From the NCBI GenBank assembly GCA_014800385.1, contig JAAVGE010000024.1, positions 33,324 through 89,020 of the forward strand: 55,697 nt of DNA, read 5' to 3'. Positions within the stretch are counted from its first letter, which is position 1. Every line of letters starts with the position of its first letter. Origin of the DNA: Bacteroidales bacterium (lineage in GTDB: Bacteria > Bacteroidota > Bacteroidia > Bacteroidales > Muribaculaceae). The translations under genes and the position numbers were made by a program. The notes beneath the pieces were generated by a model. It searched no databases, was not told where the DNA came from, and saw nothing but the letters and a program-made list of their open reading frames with translations. This document shows positions 9,618 to 18,643 of this stretch, one piece after another.

Positions 9618-10979
9618 ATGAAAGAGTTTACCGAAGATTACATCGCCAGCCTGAAAAAACTGATTGAGCGGCATGACAACGAGGCCCTCCGCAAGGAACT
9701 GGCCGAGATGCACCCCGCCGACATCGCGGAACTCTATCAGTCACTCCCGGAGGAGGATGGCGACTACCTATACACCCTTCTCGACGGTGACACCGCGGCG
9801 GATGCCCTGATGGAACTGGACGAGGAGGACCGCAAGAAACTCCTCAGCAGCATGAGTGCCGAGGATATCGCACAGCAGTTCATCGACCACCTTGACACCG
9901 ACGAAGCGGTGGATCTTATCCAGGAACTCGATGCCGAGGACCGCGATGAAATCCTCTCGCACATCGACGATGTGGAGCAGGCAGGCGACATCATCGACCT
10001 GCTTAAGTACGACGAGGACACCGCCGGCGGTCTGATGGGTAAGGAGATGCTGGTGGTAAACGAAAACTGGTCCATGCCGGAGTGTATCAAGCAGATGCGT
10101 ATGCAGGCCGAGGAGATGGATGAGATCTATTATGTCTACGTGGTTGACAATGATGAGAAACTGCGTGGCGTGCTCCCGCTGAAAAAACTTATCACCCACC
10201 CTTCGGTGTCAAAAATCAAGCATGTCATGGAAACCGACCCGGCATCGGTGAAAACCGAAACCCCCATCGACGAAGTGGCACTTGACTTTGAGAAATATGA
10301 CCTTGTGGCGATGCCGGTTGTGGACTCCATCGGCCGACTTGTCGGTCAGATCACCGTCGACGACGTGATGGACGAGGTGCGTGAATCAAACGAACGCGAC
10401 TATCAGTTGGCTTCCGGTCTGTCATCAGACGTTGATGCCGACGACTCACTGCTGGCCCAGGTTAAAGCGCGCATACCCTGGCTGCTTGTAGGTATCGGGT
10501 CAGGTATTCTCGCATCACTCATTCTGGGCGGTTTTGAGGACCAACTGAAGGTTTGCACCGCCCTGGCGCTGTTCATTCCTATCATCGGTGGTACCGGAGG
10601 TAATGTCGGTGTACAGGCTTCGGCCATTGTGGTTCAGTCACTTGCCAACGGCTCGCTTGACGTAAAACATTTTGCATCGCAGTTGGGCAAAGAGGTACTG
10701 ATAGGTCTGCTCAACGCCTCCATCATAGCCGGTGTTATTCTGGTTTATAATCTTATCACCATGCCCGGCAATCTGGCTGTGACCCTTTCCGTGGCCTGCT
10801 CACTGTTTATCGTGGTCATGTTCGCCACCATCTTAGGAACTGTCGTGCCCCTGACACTCGAGAAACTTCATATCAATCCTGCACTTGCCACAGGACCGTT
10901 TATCCAGATTTCAAACGACATCTTCGGTTTGATAATCTATGTTGGGATAGCCACCTGGTTCCTTAGTATTCTGGGATAA
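9618..10979 (+). CDS. mgtE: Magnesium transporter MgtE
   Basis: A 453-residue magnesium channel/transporter of the inner membrane. The order of domains is standard: an acidic N-terminal superhelical domain (residues about 20-125, rich in DEEDRKKLL/DAEDRDEIL repeats), a CBS pair (about 130-255, with YVVDNDEKLRGVLPLKKL), then five membrane helices from about residue 285. The ion-pore signature GGTGGNVGVQASAIVVQSLA lies near residue 327. The N and CBS domains sense intracellular Mg2+ and gate the pore in known MgtE. It follows ksgA by 2 bp and precedes the MATE gene by 3 bp, implying one operon. No Mg2+ riboswitch is visible. Confidence 0.96.
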   Translation: MKEFTEDYIASLKKLIERHDNEALRKELAEMHPADIAELYQSLPEEDGDYLYTLLDGDTAADALMELDEEDRKKLLSSMSAEDIAQQFIDHLDTDEAVDLIQELDAEDRDEILSHIDDVEQAGDIIDLLKYDEDTAGGLMGKEMLVVNENWSMPECIKQMRMQAEEMDEIYYVYVVDNDEKLRGVLPLKKLITHPSVSKIKHVMETDPASVKTETPIDEVALDFEKYDLVAMPVVDSIGRLVGQITVDDVMDEVRESNERDYQLASGLSSDVDADDSLLAQVKARIPWLLVGIGSGILASLILGGFEDQLKVCTALALFIPIIGGTGGNVGVQASAIVVQSLANGSLDVKHFASQLGKEVLIGLLNASIIAGVILVYNLITMPGNLAVTLSVACSLFIVVMFATILGTVVPLTLEKLHINPALATGPFIQISNDIFGLIIYVGIATWFLSILG

Positions 10980-10982
10980 ACT

Positions 10983-12365
10983 ATGGGCTTGCTCAGTATC
11001 AACCGTGCCACCCTACCCACACAGCGCGACTATAGCCGCGTGCTCCGTCTGGGGCTTCCCGTACTGCTCACTCAGGCGGGCATAATCGCCGTATCCTTCG
11101 CCGACACCATGATGGTAGGAGAATACGGAACAAACGAACTGGCATCGGCTGCCTTTGTCAACAACATCTTTTTCACCCTGATTGCCACAATGATAGGTTT
11201 CGCCTCGGGAATCACACCGCTGGTAGGTTCGTATTACGCCCGGCGGATGAATCTTTCCGTGGGTCAGACCCTGAGAGTGGCGCTTCAACTCAACCTGGCG
11301 TTAGCATTGCTGTTCACGGCCGTGATGACAGTGGCATACTTCAACCTCCACCGTTTCGGACAGCCGGAGGAACTTCTGCCCCTCATCCGACCATATTTCA
11401 TCATCATCCTCTGCTCTCTTGTCCCCACAGCCCTGTTCAACGCCTTCCAGCAGACCTCCAACGGAATCACCAACACGTCGCTCCCGATGTGGATTATCTT
11501 AGGGGCTAACGTACTCAACATACTGGGCAACTATGCACTCATCTACGGACACTGGGGTGCCCCGGAAATGGGATTGAACGGCGCGGGAATAAGCACACTG
11601 ACCGCACGCATCGTGTCGCTCCTGGTATTAGGGGGCATTATGCTCTTCTCTCCCCGCTATCGCATATATCGCCGCGGATTGCTCTCGCCGCTCAGGGCGC
11701 GCACACGCCGCGCACGTCTGTTCGCCACCTCATGGCCGGTAATGCTTCAGGTGGGTGTGGAGTGCGGCCTCTGGGGCGTAGGAGGTGTGGTGTGCGGATG
11801 GTTCGGTGCAATCAAACTCGCCGCATATCAGATTATCGTGACCATCAGCCAGTTGGGATTCATGACCTATATGAGTTTTGCCGTGGCGGCATCCGTCCTC
11901 GTGTCGAATAACACCGGTCTGAAAAACTATGTTGCAGTACGACGTACCGCCACCGCCGGACTATTTATAATCCTGGCTCTGTGCACCATTGTATCGCTGT
12001 TTCTCGCCCTGTGCTGCCGGCATCTGCTACCGCTGTTCACCACCGATGAGGCTGTGATAGCCTCAGCACTGACGCTGATACTTCCGATGATAATCTATCA
12101 GTATCTGGACGGCACACAGATAAACTATGCCAACTGCCTGCGAGGCACCGGCAACGTGCGCCCTCTTCTGGTCGTGGCACTGATCAGTTACGTTGCCGTC
12201 GGCATCCCGGTGCTTCTGTTCCTCAGCGTGTGGTGCAACCTGCAGAGTGTCGGTATCTATCTCAGTTTCAACGTCGCACTGTTAGTTGCCGCCATCCTCC
12301 AGTATGTGGCCTTCTCTCGGACAGTCAGGAAAATGGAAGCAGCAGAGCACACCTCAAAGGGCTGA
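10983..12365 (+). CDS. MATE family multidrug/sodium antiporter
   Basis: A 460-residue polytopic membrane protein with about 12 helices in two related halves, matching the MATE (MatE) family of cation-coupled drug exporters. Typical stretches: LRLGLPVLLTQAGIIAVSFADTMMVGEYG near residue 21, GFASGITPLVGSYYARRM near residue 73, and SWPVMLQVGVECGLW near residue 249 opening the second half. It is the NorM-like branch rather than DinF-like, by general appearance. It starts 3 bp after mgtE, so it is probably the last gene of the ksgA-mgtE-MATE operon; a weak stem-loop and T-run follows at 12433-12463. Substrate cannot be read from sequence. Confidence 0.92.
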   Translation: MGLLSINRATLPTQRDYSRVLRLGLPVLLTQAGIIAVSFADTMMVGEYGTNELASAAFVNNIFFTLIATMIGFASGITPLVGSYYARRMNLSVGQTLRVALQLNLALALLFTAVMTVAYFNLHRFGQPEELLPLIRPYFIIILCSLVPTALFNAFQQTSNGITNTSLPMWIILGANVLNILGNYALIYGHWGAPEMGLNGAGISTLTARIVSLLVLGGIMLFSPRYRIYRRGLLSPLRARTRRARLFATSWPVMLQVGVECGLWGVGGVVCGWFGAIKLAAYQIIVTISQLGFMTYMSFAVAASVLVSNNTGLKNYVAVRRTATAGLFIILALCTIVSLFLALCCRHLLPLFTTDEAVIASALTLILPMIIYQYLDGTQINYANCLRGTGNVRPLLVVALISYVAVGIPVLLFLSVWCNLQSVGIYLSFNVALLVAAILQYVAFSRTVRKMEAAEHTSKG

Positions 12366-12432
12366 TTTTCCGATTTTTTTTGATAATTTCAATCAAACGG
12401 TATTAAATTTATCAAATTCTTCCGTTGTTTAT

Positions 12433-12463
12433 GTGATATTCCTTGCATATCACCATTTTTTTT
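12433..12463 (+). terminator. Probable terminator after the MATE gene
   Basis: GTGATAT (12433-12439) pairs with ATATCAC (12447-12453) around a 7-nt loop and is followed by a run of eight Ts. The stem is AT-rich, so strength is doubtful. It overlaps the -33 region of the next promoter. Confidence 0.55.
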
Positions 12464-12473
12464 CGTAACTTTA
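12442..12473 (+). promoter_or_regulatory. Promoter of the murein-peptide gene set
   Basis: CTTG (12442-12445), 20-bp spacer, TAACTTTA (12466-12473): one mismatch in each box. A leader hairpin follows at once: TATCGC (12487-12492) with GCGATA (12498-12503), extended by GAG/CTC across a one-base bulge. The predicted transcript therefore begins with a stem-loop. Confidence 0.6.
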
Positions 12474-12535
12474 CACGCAATAAGAGTATCGCCCCAAGCG
12501 ATAACTCAGCATACTAACAAAAACTAACCCTTGCT

Positions 12536-13855
12536 ATGCCTAAAAAACTGATACTCTCGCTGGCGTTTCTCGCCGCTTCCGCCGTATCCGGCTTGGCCCA
12601 GAATCCGGCTTGGCTTGAACCCGACTCCGCCAGTGCAATGAAATATCGCCTTAACCGCGATTTCCCCTACACCGTTGACGACATCAAAGCGAAACTGCCT
12701 GAAATAAGTCCGGAAAAAATTGATGAATATATCGCCAACGGCTATATTGAGAGTATGCAGATTGACGGCGTAACAAAAATACACCGCAAAGCCCCCGGCA
12801 ACGTGAAACTGCTCGCTCCGGACCTGCGTGGTGAATGGAAAGGGCGCAAGTCAAGTTTCACCGAATCGGAACAGAAAATGGTAGCCAAAAACATAGCCAA
12901 CTCGGTTGGCGACGGCACTCCGGTCGACACTATCCGTATCACCTACCGCTTCACCATTGACGTTCCGACCCACGACTTCCTGCGCGGCGACACACTGACC
13001 GTTTACATGCCGGTGCCGTTTGAATCCGCACGCCAGAGCCGCGTCAGAATCCTCTCGGCCTCTCCCGCCGACTACGTCCTGTCAACCCTTGACCGTTCGG
13101 TTCACAACACCATCTGCTTCCGACAGCCTGTCACCGCCGACACGACCCACTTTGAATATGTGTGCGAATATGACGTGGCCGCTCAGTACTACGACCCGGA
13201 ATATATCCGCAAAAACATCCGTCCTTACGACAAAAACAGCGAACTTTACAAAAAATACACTGCCATGGAGGCACCCCACATAGTGCAACTTGACAGTGCC
13301 TACCTCAAATCAATAGTAGGAGACACAACCGACCCCTACGAAATGTCAAATAAGGTTATCGATTACATAGCCGCATCCATACCCTGGGCAGGTGCCCGCG
13401 AGTACAGCACCATCCCCTGCATGCCGGAATACGTCATCAACGGCGGTCACGGCGACTGCGGACAGGTGACGATGCTCTACCTCTCGATTATGCGCTCTTT
13501 AGGCATCCCTACACGATGGGAAAGCGGATGGTGGATGCTCCCCGGAGCAGTCAACTTCCATGACTGGGGCGAAGTGTACTACGAAGGTGTGGGTTGGGTT
13601 CCGGTTGACATCTCTTACGGACGCTATCCCGAGCAGTTCGGACCGGACAACATGCGCGACTACTACCACACCGGTATGGATCACTGGCGTCTGTCAGCCA
13701 ACCAAGGGATCTGCGGCGACTTCTTCCCCCCGAAACGCTTCATCCGCAGCGAAACAGTCGACAATCAGGCCGGCGAAGTAGAATCAACCAAAGGCAACCT
13801 CTTCTATCCCGGTTGGAATCAACATCTTGAAATAATCAGCATTGAACAAAAATGA
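12536..13855 (+). CDS. Secreted transglutaminase-like protein
   Basis: A 439-residue exported protein: signal peptide MPKKLILSLAFLAASAVSG, cleavage probably after GLAQ. The C-terminal half is a transglutaminase-core (papain-like) domain with the triad Cys308 (GGHGDCGQVT), His342 (NFHDWGEVYY) and Asp358 (WVPVDIS). Known bacterial relatives act as cysteine peptidases or amidases more often than as cross-linkers. Its stop overlaps the start of the NlpC/P60 gene by 4 bp (ATGA), and a dipeptide epimerase follows, so a role in cutting murein peptides in the periplasm is inferred. The N-terminal 220 residues form a separate beta-rich region I do not recognise. Confidence 0.85.
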   Translation: MPKKLILSLAFLAASAVSGLAQNPAWLEPDSASAMKYRLNRDFPYTVDDIKAKLPEISPEKIDEYIANGYIESMQIDGVTKIHRKAPGNVKLLAPDLRGEWKGRKSSFTESEQKMVAKNIANSVGDGTPVDTIRITYRFTIDVPTHDFLRGDTLTVYMPVPFESARQSRVRILSASPADYVLSTLDRSVHNTICFRQPVTADTTHFEYVCEYDVAAQYYDPEYIRKNIRPYDKNSELYKKYTAMEAPHIVQLDSAYLKSIVGDTTDPYEMSNKVIDYIAASIPWAGAREYSTIPCMPEYVINGGHGDCGQVTMLYLSIMRSLGIPTRWESGWWMLPGAVNFHDWGEVYYEGVGWVPVDISYGRYPEQFGPDNMRDYYHTGMDHWRLSANQGICGDFFPPKRFIRSETVDNQAGEVESTKGNLFYPGWNQHLEIISIEQK

Positions 13856-14997
13856 ACAAAATAACTCTCAGCATCGCCGCATTGGCACTATCAGCAGCAT
13901 CGGCATTCGCCTCAACCCCTGACGAACTGATCAACAACACCAAGAAGGCAGTGGCACCCGATGCCCGCCAGATTGTATATGAAATCTCATCGGAACAACT
14001 GCCCGACGGAAAAGTAATCCTGCGAGGCAAAACCTCCGAACAGGATGTGAAAAACGCATTGATGCAGGCTTTCGCCGACGATGGCAAACAGGTCATCGAC
14101 TCCGTGACCGTGTTCCCCACCGACAAGTGGGCACAGGTGCGCATCTCCGTATGCTGCTTCCGAACCGGTCCCGCCCATGCGGCCGAAATGGCAACTCAGG
14201 GAATCATGGGGCAACCCATCCGTCTGCTCGAAAAGAAAGGTGACTGGTGGCGCGCTCAGACTCCCGACGGCTACATAGCCTACGTGGTCGACAACTCCCT
14301 GGCGGAAAAATCCGACGACCAGATGCGTCGGTGGCGTACCGCACCCCGTGTCATTGTCACCGCTCCTTACCAGACCCACGTGTACTACAACGCTGTTGAC
14401 CGCGGTCCGCGCGATGTTGTTTCAGATGTTGTGCTTGGCAACATTCTTGAAGGAACCTACAATCCTGAGGCCGAAGTGATGGAGGTAACCCTCCCCGACG
14501 GTCGCAAAGGATTCATCGCCACAGCCGACGTTCAGCCTCTCGACACCTGGGCACAGCAGAGTTTCGACGCAGAAAAGATTCTTGACACCGCCTACTCCAT
14601 GGAGGGTACCCCTTACCTGTGGGGCGGAACATCAATCAAAACCCTCGACTGTTCCGGACTTGCCAAAGTAAGTTACTTCTCAAACGGCATCATACTGATG
14701 CGCGACGCCTCACAGCAGGCTCTCACCGGCAACAACATCGCCCCTGACCAGTGGCGCACATGCGAGGCAGGCGACCTGCTCTTCTTCGGTAACCCCAAAA
14801 CCGGCAAAGTCACACACGTTGCAATCTACGACCATGACGGTGACTACATCCACTCTTCCGGTCGTGTCCGTCGCAACAGCGTTGACCCCGAATCTGAAAA
14901 ATACCTCACTACCCCCTTCCTTCATGCAACACGCATCAAGGACAGCATCGGCTCAAACGGCATCACTACCGTAGCCGCTCATCCCTGGTACTTCTAA
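13852..14997 (+). CDS. NlpC/P60 (C40) cysteine peptidase with SH3-like domains
   Basis: A 381-residue exported peptidase (signal peptide MNKITLSIAALALSAASAFA). Two bacterial SH3-like regions occupy about residues 95-235 (GDWWRAQTPDGYIAYV is a typical strand set), followed by the NlpC/P60 domain with the catalytic Cys267 in LDCSGLAK and His322 in VTHVAIY. Such enzymes usually cut the bond between D-Glu and the diamino acid in murein peptides, releasing L-Ala-D-Glu. The gene overlaps the transglutaminase-like gene by 4 bp and sits 34 bp before a dipeptide epimerase that would convert exactly that product. Confidence 0.93.
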   Translation: MNKITLSIAALALSAASAFASTPDELINNTKKAVAPDARQIVYEISSEQLPDGKVILRGKTSEQDVKNALMQAFADDGKQVIDSVTVFPTDKWAQVRISVCCFRTGPAHAAEMATQGIMGQPIRLLEKKGDWWRAQTPDGYIAYVVDNSLAEKSDDQMRRWRTAPRVIVTAPYQTHVYYNAVDRGPRDVVSDVVLGNILEGTYNPEAEVMEVTLPDGRKGFIATADVQPLDTWAQQSFDAEKILDTAYSMEGTPYLWGGTSIKTLDCSGLAKVSYFSNGIILMRDASQQALTGNNIAPDQWRTCEAGDLLFFGNPKTGKVTHVAIYDHDGDYIHSSGRVRRNSVDPESEKYLTTPFLHATRIKDSIGSNGITTVAAHPWYF

Positions 14998-15031
14998 ACT
15001 GAATTGTAAACCTCTCAATAATTATATATAA

Positions 15032-16162
15032 ATGAACCGTAGAAATTTCCTTAAAGGAGCAGCCTTCACGGCAGCAGCCCTTGCATCACCCATATCATTC
15101 TCCGCTTTCGGAGAACCCACCCGTCAGACAGGTAAATCAGGACGTCTGAACCTTACTTTCTTCCCCTACGAACTGGAACTGCGCCATGCGTTCAACCTTG
15201 CCAAATTCAGCCGTACAACCACCCCCGGTGTGCAGGTGCGTCTGGAATATGACGGCATCGTTGGCTATGGTGAATCATCCATGCCCCCCTATCTGGGCGA
15301 AAGCATCGACAGCGTTCAGAAATTCCTCTCTCAGTTGGATCTGAGCCAGTTCTCCGATCCCTTCCGCATTGAGGAAATCCACGACTACATGGATTCTGTC
15401 GCTCCCAACAACCGTGCCGCAAAAGCAGGTGTCGACATCGCCCTGCATGACCTCCTCGGTAAAATCATGCAGCAGCCCTGGTACAAAATCTGGGGTCTCG
15501 ATCCCGCCAAAGCACCCAACACATCATTCACCATCGGTATCGACAAAGCCGAAGTTGTTCGCCAGAAAGTTGACGAAGCATCACCCTACAAAGTGCTGAA
15601 AGTGAAGATGGGTCTGGATAACGATAAGGAACTTGTCGACATCATCCGTTCAAAAACCGATGTGCCCATCTGCGTTGACGCCAACCAAGGCTGGAACGAC
15701 AAGGAAAAAGCACTCGAAATGTGCCACTGGCTGGCAGAACGCAACTGTATGTTCGTTGAGCAGCCCATGCCCAAAGAGATGATTGATGAAACAGCATGGC
15801 TTCGCGAACGCTCACCCCTGCCCATCATCGCCGATGAATTCCTGCAGCGATTGCCCGACGTACGCCGCGCCGCTGAAGCATACGACGGCATCAACATCAA
15901 ACTGATGAAAAGTACCGGTATGCACGAAGCCCACAAAATGGCAGTACTCGCCCGTGCTCTCGGCATGAAAGTCATGCTCGGATGTATGACCGAAACCTCA
16001 TGTGCAGTCAGCGCAGCATCACAACTCTCACCCATGGTTGACTGGGCCGACCTCGACGGTAACCTTCTCATTGCCAACGACATCTTCGATGGCATGAAGA
16101 TTGTAGACGGTAAAGTTACAATCCCCGAACGTCCCGGTATCGGTGTTGAACCCCTCGCCTGA
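15032..16162 (+). CDS. Dipeptide epimerase (L-Ala-D/L-Glu type, enolase superfamily)
   Basis: A 376-residue enolase-superfamily enzyme. Active-site features: the KxK pair in VLKVKMG near residue 190, metal ligands in CVDANQGW, FVEQPM and IADEF, and the second catalytic Lys in GINIKLMKSTG near residue 290. The N-terminus MNRRNFLKGAAFTAAALA is a twin-arginine type signal, so the enzyme is predicted to be exported folded, unlike E. coli YcjG which is cytoplasmic. With the NlpC/P60 peptidase before it, this suggests L-Ala-D-Glu is epimerised to L-Ala-L-Glu outside the cytoplasm and then taken up. Substrate specificity is inferred from neighbours. Confidence 0.88.
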   Translation: MNRRNFLKGAAFTAAALASPISFSAFGEPTRQTGKSGRLNLTFFPYELELRHAFNLAKFSRTTTPGVQVRLEYDGIVGYGESSMPPYLGESIDSVQKFLSQLDLSQFSDPFRIEEIHDYMDSVAPNNRAAKAGVDIALHDLLGKIMQQPWYKIWGLDPAKAPNTSFTIGIDKAEVVRQKVDEASPYKVLKVKMGLDNDKELVDIIRSKTDVPICVDANQGWNDKEKALEMCHWLAERNCMFVEQPMPKEMIDETAWLRERSPLPIIADEFLQRLPDVRRAAEAYDGINIKLMKSTGMHEAHKMAVLARALGMKVMLGCMTETSCAVSAASQLSPMVDWADLDGNLLIANDIFDGMKIVDGKVTIPERPGIGVEPLA

Positions 16163-16177
16163 TAAAAACGACAGATT

Positions 16178-16579
16178 ATGGAAGAAAAGAAATCAGCCGA
16201 AACCAGGGAACCGAAACCCGAGGATCTGGCAATATACTCACGCCACTACAACGAAAAAGATTTCTTTGATAAAATAAAGAAAGTGGCTTCAAAAGCCGGT
16301 GCCAAAGCGATCTTCGTGGCCTACACCCTCTTCTATTCTCTTGAAACCGCTCCAATCACCGACAAATTGATGATTATCGGAGCGTTAGGCTACTTCATCC
16401 TGCCCACCGACCTCATCCCCGACTTCATCATCGGACTTGGCTACACGGACGACCTGGCAGCAATGCTCATAGTCTACAACCGCCTGAAAGCCAACATAAA
16501 CGACGAAGTAGAGGATCGCGCACGCCGCGAAACACAAAAATGGTTTCCCAGCATTAACATTAAGGAACTGAAACTCTGA
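16178..16579 (+). CDS. DUF1232 (YkvA family) membrane protein
   Basis: A 133-residue protein with the DUF1232 signature from about residue 69, GALGYFILPTDLIPDFIIG followed by GYTDDLAAM. One to two hydrophobic segments lie in the middle (about 48-85). The family is widespread and its function is not known. It lies 15 bp after the epimerase gene and ahead of a strong terminator, so it closes the operon, though nothing links it mechanistically to murein recycling. Confidence 0.85.
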   Translation: MEEKKSAETREPKPEDLAIYSRHYNEKDFFDKIKKVASKAGAKAIFVAYTLFYSLETAPITDKLMIIGALGYFILPTDLIPDFIIGLGYTDDLAAMLIVYNRLKANINDEVEDRARRETQKWFPSINIKELKL

Positions 16580-16602
16580 CCACAACACTCCCAGATAACT
16601 GC

Positions 16603-16637
16603 TGAAGCATCCCCCACCGGGATGCTTCACTTTTATT
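16603..16637 (+). terminator. Intrinsic terminator of the murein-peptide operon
   Basis: Perfect 11-bp stem TGAAGCATCCC (16603-16613) with GGGATGCTTCA (16619-16629), loop CCACC, then CTTTTATT. Confidence 0.9.
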
Positions 16638-16694
16638 ATATAATACACCAAGCCATACTAAGTAAAGGCTTATTTAAAACATGTTTTATAACAA

Positions 16695-16726
16695 ATTGCG
16701 CAATTAAAAAATATATAGTATCTTTG
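16695..16726 (+). promoter_or_regulatory. Promoter of AT-rich island 1 (shared promoter module, copy 1)
   Basis: AATTG ending at 16698, 20-bp spacer, TATCTTTG at 16719-16726. The promoter and about 65 bp after it are closely similar to 34947-34978 and to 36552-36559 with their downstream DNA (see findings). Confidence 0.7.
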
Positions 16727-16732
16727 CCCATC

Positions 16733-16828
16733 ATGAAACCGGTCGCTCTCCCCACCCTCCCGCTGTTCTGTTCGCGGATTCTCAGCGGATTCGCTAATGT
16801 GCAACTAACCACGAAATACAATCAATAG
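16733..16828 (+). pseudogene. Decayed signal-peptide leader ORF, copy 1
   Basis: ATG followed by 30 codons, MKPVALPTLPLFCSRILSG then a short tail and a stop. It reads like the signal peptide of an exported protein cut off just after the cleavage region. Near-identical starts occur at 34985 and 36566. It may be a 5' gene remnant carried with its promoter, or a true leader peptide. Confidence 0.5.
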
Positions 16829-16850
16829 GTAATAAACTTCCTAAAATCAT

Positions 16851-17369
16851 ATGAGACATTTTTATATGTTTATTATATTATTCTTGATGGACGTAATTGT
16901 GGCTAATTCAAATTGCAACAATGGTCAGATTCCGGAAAGATTTAATAATATTTTAAAGGCAGAGGGTCAAACGTTAATATGCAGAGTAGGCGAATGGGAC
17001 GTGGCAATCCTACGACATAATGAAAACTACAACACTTCAATTATTCGCGGATGGGATAAAATAGAAAGTTCCATTATTGATTTTAAAATGATAGACTCTG
17101 TGTATGGAAAAGGTGTAATTGACTCAAAGAGTGTAATTGAGTGGGGGTTTGATAAGATGCCCGGAGAAATATCCTCAGGGGTATCTGATCCATACCATTA
17201 TGATATAATCTATTTTAATCCAACACAACAACGTATTTTATATATTGATACCACTGAGGAACTATCCAAAAATAATGATATAGAAGAACAGTTAAATGAA
17301 TTAAAATCCATCGCCTTTACTATCTGGATATTCTCAGATAGTATACAAAAAATCATTAAACGAAAATAG
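16851..17369 (+). CDS. Unknown exported protein, AT-rich island 1
   Basis: A 172-residue protein with a hydrophobic N-terminus (MRHFYMFIILFLMDVIVANS) that looks like a signal peptide or anchor, then a soluble domain with no family I recognise. Base composition is clearly more AT-rich than in the genes on either side, and codon use follows suit, which suggests acquisition. It is the first gene after the shared promoter module; 85 bp separate it from the next gene. The start is the first ATG that gives a signal sequence. No catalytic motif is visible. Confidence 0.65.
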   Translation: MRHFYMFIILFLMDVIVANSNCNNGQIPERFNNILKAEGQTLICRVGEWDVAILRHNENYNTSIIRGWDKIESSIIDFKMIDSVYGKGVIDSKSVIEWGFDKMPGEISSGVSDPYHYDIIYFNPTQQRILYIDTTEELSKNNDIEEQLNELKSIAFTIWIFSDSIQKIIKRK

Positions 17370-17454
17370 GGCTATTCATGAAGTAATATGCCTATTACAA
17401 AATGCTGTAATACAGGAAATTCAACTTCAGGACGTCTGATAGAAGTGTAAAATC

Positions 17455-18075
17455 ATGAGAAAACTGCAATACATATTATTATTTGTAATTATCGTCTTAT
17501 TTCCAACTGCGGATGCGCAAGTGAAAAGTCTCAGTCATTTGCCTCAAACATCATATGATTTAAAGGAGATGACGGCTGTTGAGGTAAGTGATGATTTTGC
17601 AAAGACGCATCTTACCTCCGCTGCTTTAGTATCCAATCAAATTAGGGATTATGAAATTGCCTATCAATATAATCTATATCAATCAAAAAAAGGGGTGTGG
17701 CAATATTTGGATAATCCGCTGAATGATGCTGCTTTTGCTGAAACAGTTGAGTTGCCTGACTATCAGTTTAAATATTTGTGCTATGGTTCTATTAAAAAAG
17801 GTGACCTTGAATATTTCTTGATTGAAAAGCGGATAGCAGTTGATTATAAAAGTGATTTTAGCAAGGAAGTGTATCTATCGCTAATCTCCAAAGATCAGCC
17901 TGTCAAAACAGTGCTGATATATCAAAGCGTGATAGAAGTGTGTGACCAAACGGTGTTTGCGCTTTCCGGAAATGATGTTTTGTTTGTTACGAAATTGGGT
18001 CGGGCATCGTTCCTGGAGCAACAGGCATTTGATATTAAAACTTTAGAACCTATTCAGTCACAGTCAATCCGTTAG
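17455..18075 (+). CDS. Unknown exported protein, paralogue of the next gene
   Basis: A 206-residue protein with signal peptide MRKLQYILLFVIIVLFPTADAQ. The mature part is a small predicted beta-rich domain without a recognised family. It seems related to the protein at 18080-18643: VSDDFAKTHL here aligns with VSVRYMKEHL there, and CYGSIKKGDLEYFLI with VFGIVRVGKLEFILY, in the same order. The following gene starts 4 bp after this stop, so the two are translationally linked. AT-rich like the rest of the island. Confidence 0.65.
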   Translation: MRKLQYILLFVIIVLFPTADAQVKSLSHLPQTSYDLKEMTAVEVSDDFAKTHLTSAALVSNQIRDYEIAYQYNLYQSKKGVWQYLDNPLNDAAFAETVELPDYQFKYLCYGSIKKGDLEYFLIEKRIAVDYKSDFSKEVYLSLISKDQPVKTVLIYQSVIEVCDQTVFALSGNDVLFVTKLGRASFLEQQAFDIKTLEPIQSQSIR

Positions 18076-18079
18076 AGTT

Positions 18080-18643
18080 ATGAGATTTTTTGCGATATTA
18101 TTTTTTATAGTTGTTTGCTTTTCCTCTGTCATGTCAAAGGAAAAGGAATTTATTCGTCTTGAAACTGTTCCACAGTCAATGGCGACAATTGACAGTTTGG
18201 AGAGAGGGAATAAATTCACAGAAGTATCGGTCCGCTACATGAAGGAGCATCTTTTCCAGATTCAAAATGAAACGGGCAGTCAGGGAGGTGCCTATTGTTT
18301 TGTATTCGGCATTGTCCGGGTGGGGAAGTTGGAATTTATCCTTTATTGCTTCGGGTCAGATCATGAGAGCCGATATTACCTCGCACAGTGGAATGATACT
18401 CCCGGATATCCTGCCACACTGCAGATAGGGGAGATCTCCGGTACCGTCTTGTTCTCTGACTTCATCATTCTTCATGACAACAGTATAATAATAAACACGG
18501 TTAAGAAAGATTCGGAGTATAATCATATTTGTCAGGAGATTTATAGGCTTGACAAGCATTTTACGCGCCTTTCAAAATCCTATCACAATGAAGAATGTGA
18601 AGATTATTGGGGGAGAAATAATGATGACGACCTGGTGATGTAG
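18080..18643 (+). CDS. Unknown exported protein, paralogue of the previous gene
   Basis: A 187-residue protein with a signal peptide (MRFFAILFFIVVCFSSVMS) and an acidic C-terminus (EECEDYWGRNNDDD). It shares a short alignable core with the protein at 17455-18075 but is otherwise unrecognised. It ends the three-gene island. The 356-bp gap after it (18644-18999) holds only the korAB promoter and leader hairpin; I see no gene in it. Confidence 0.65.
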   Translation: MRFFAILFFIVVCFSSVMSKEKEFIRLETVPQSMATIDSLERGNKFTEVSVRYMKEHLFQIQNETGSQGGAYCFVFGIVRVGKLEFILYCFGSDHESRYYLAQWNDTPGYPATLQIGEISGTVLFSDFIILHDNSIIINTVKKDSEYNHICQEIYRLDKHFTRLSKSYHNEECEDYWGRNNDDDLVM

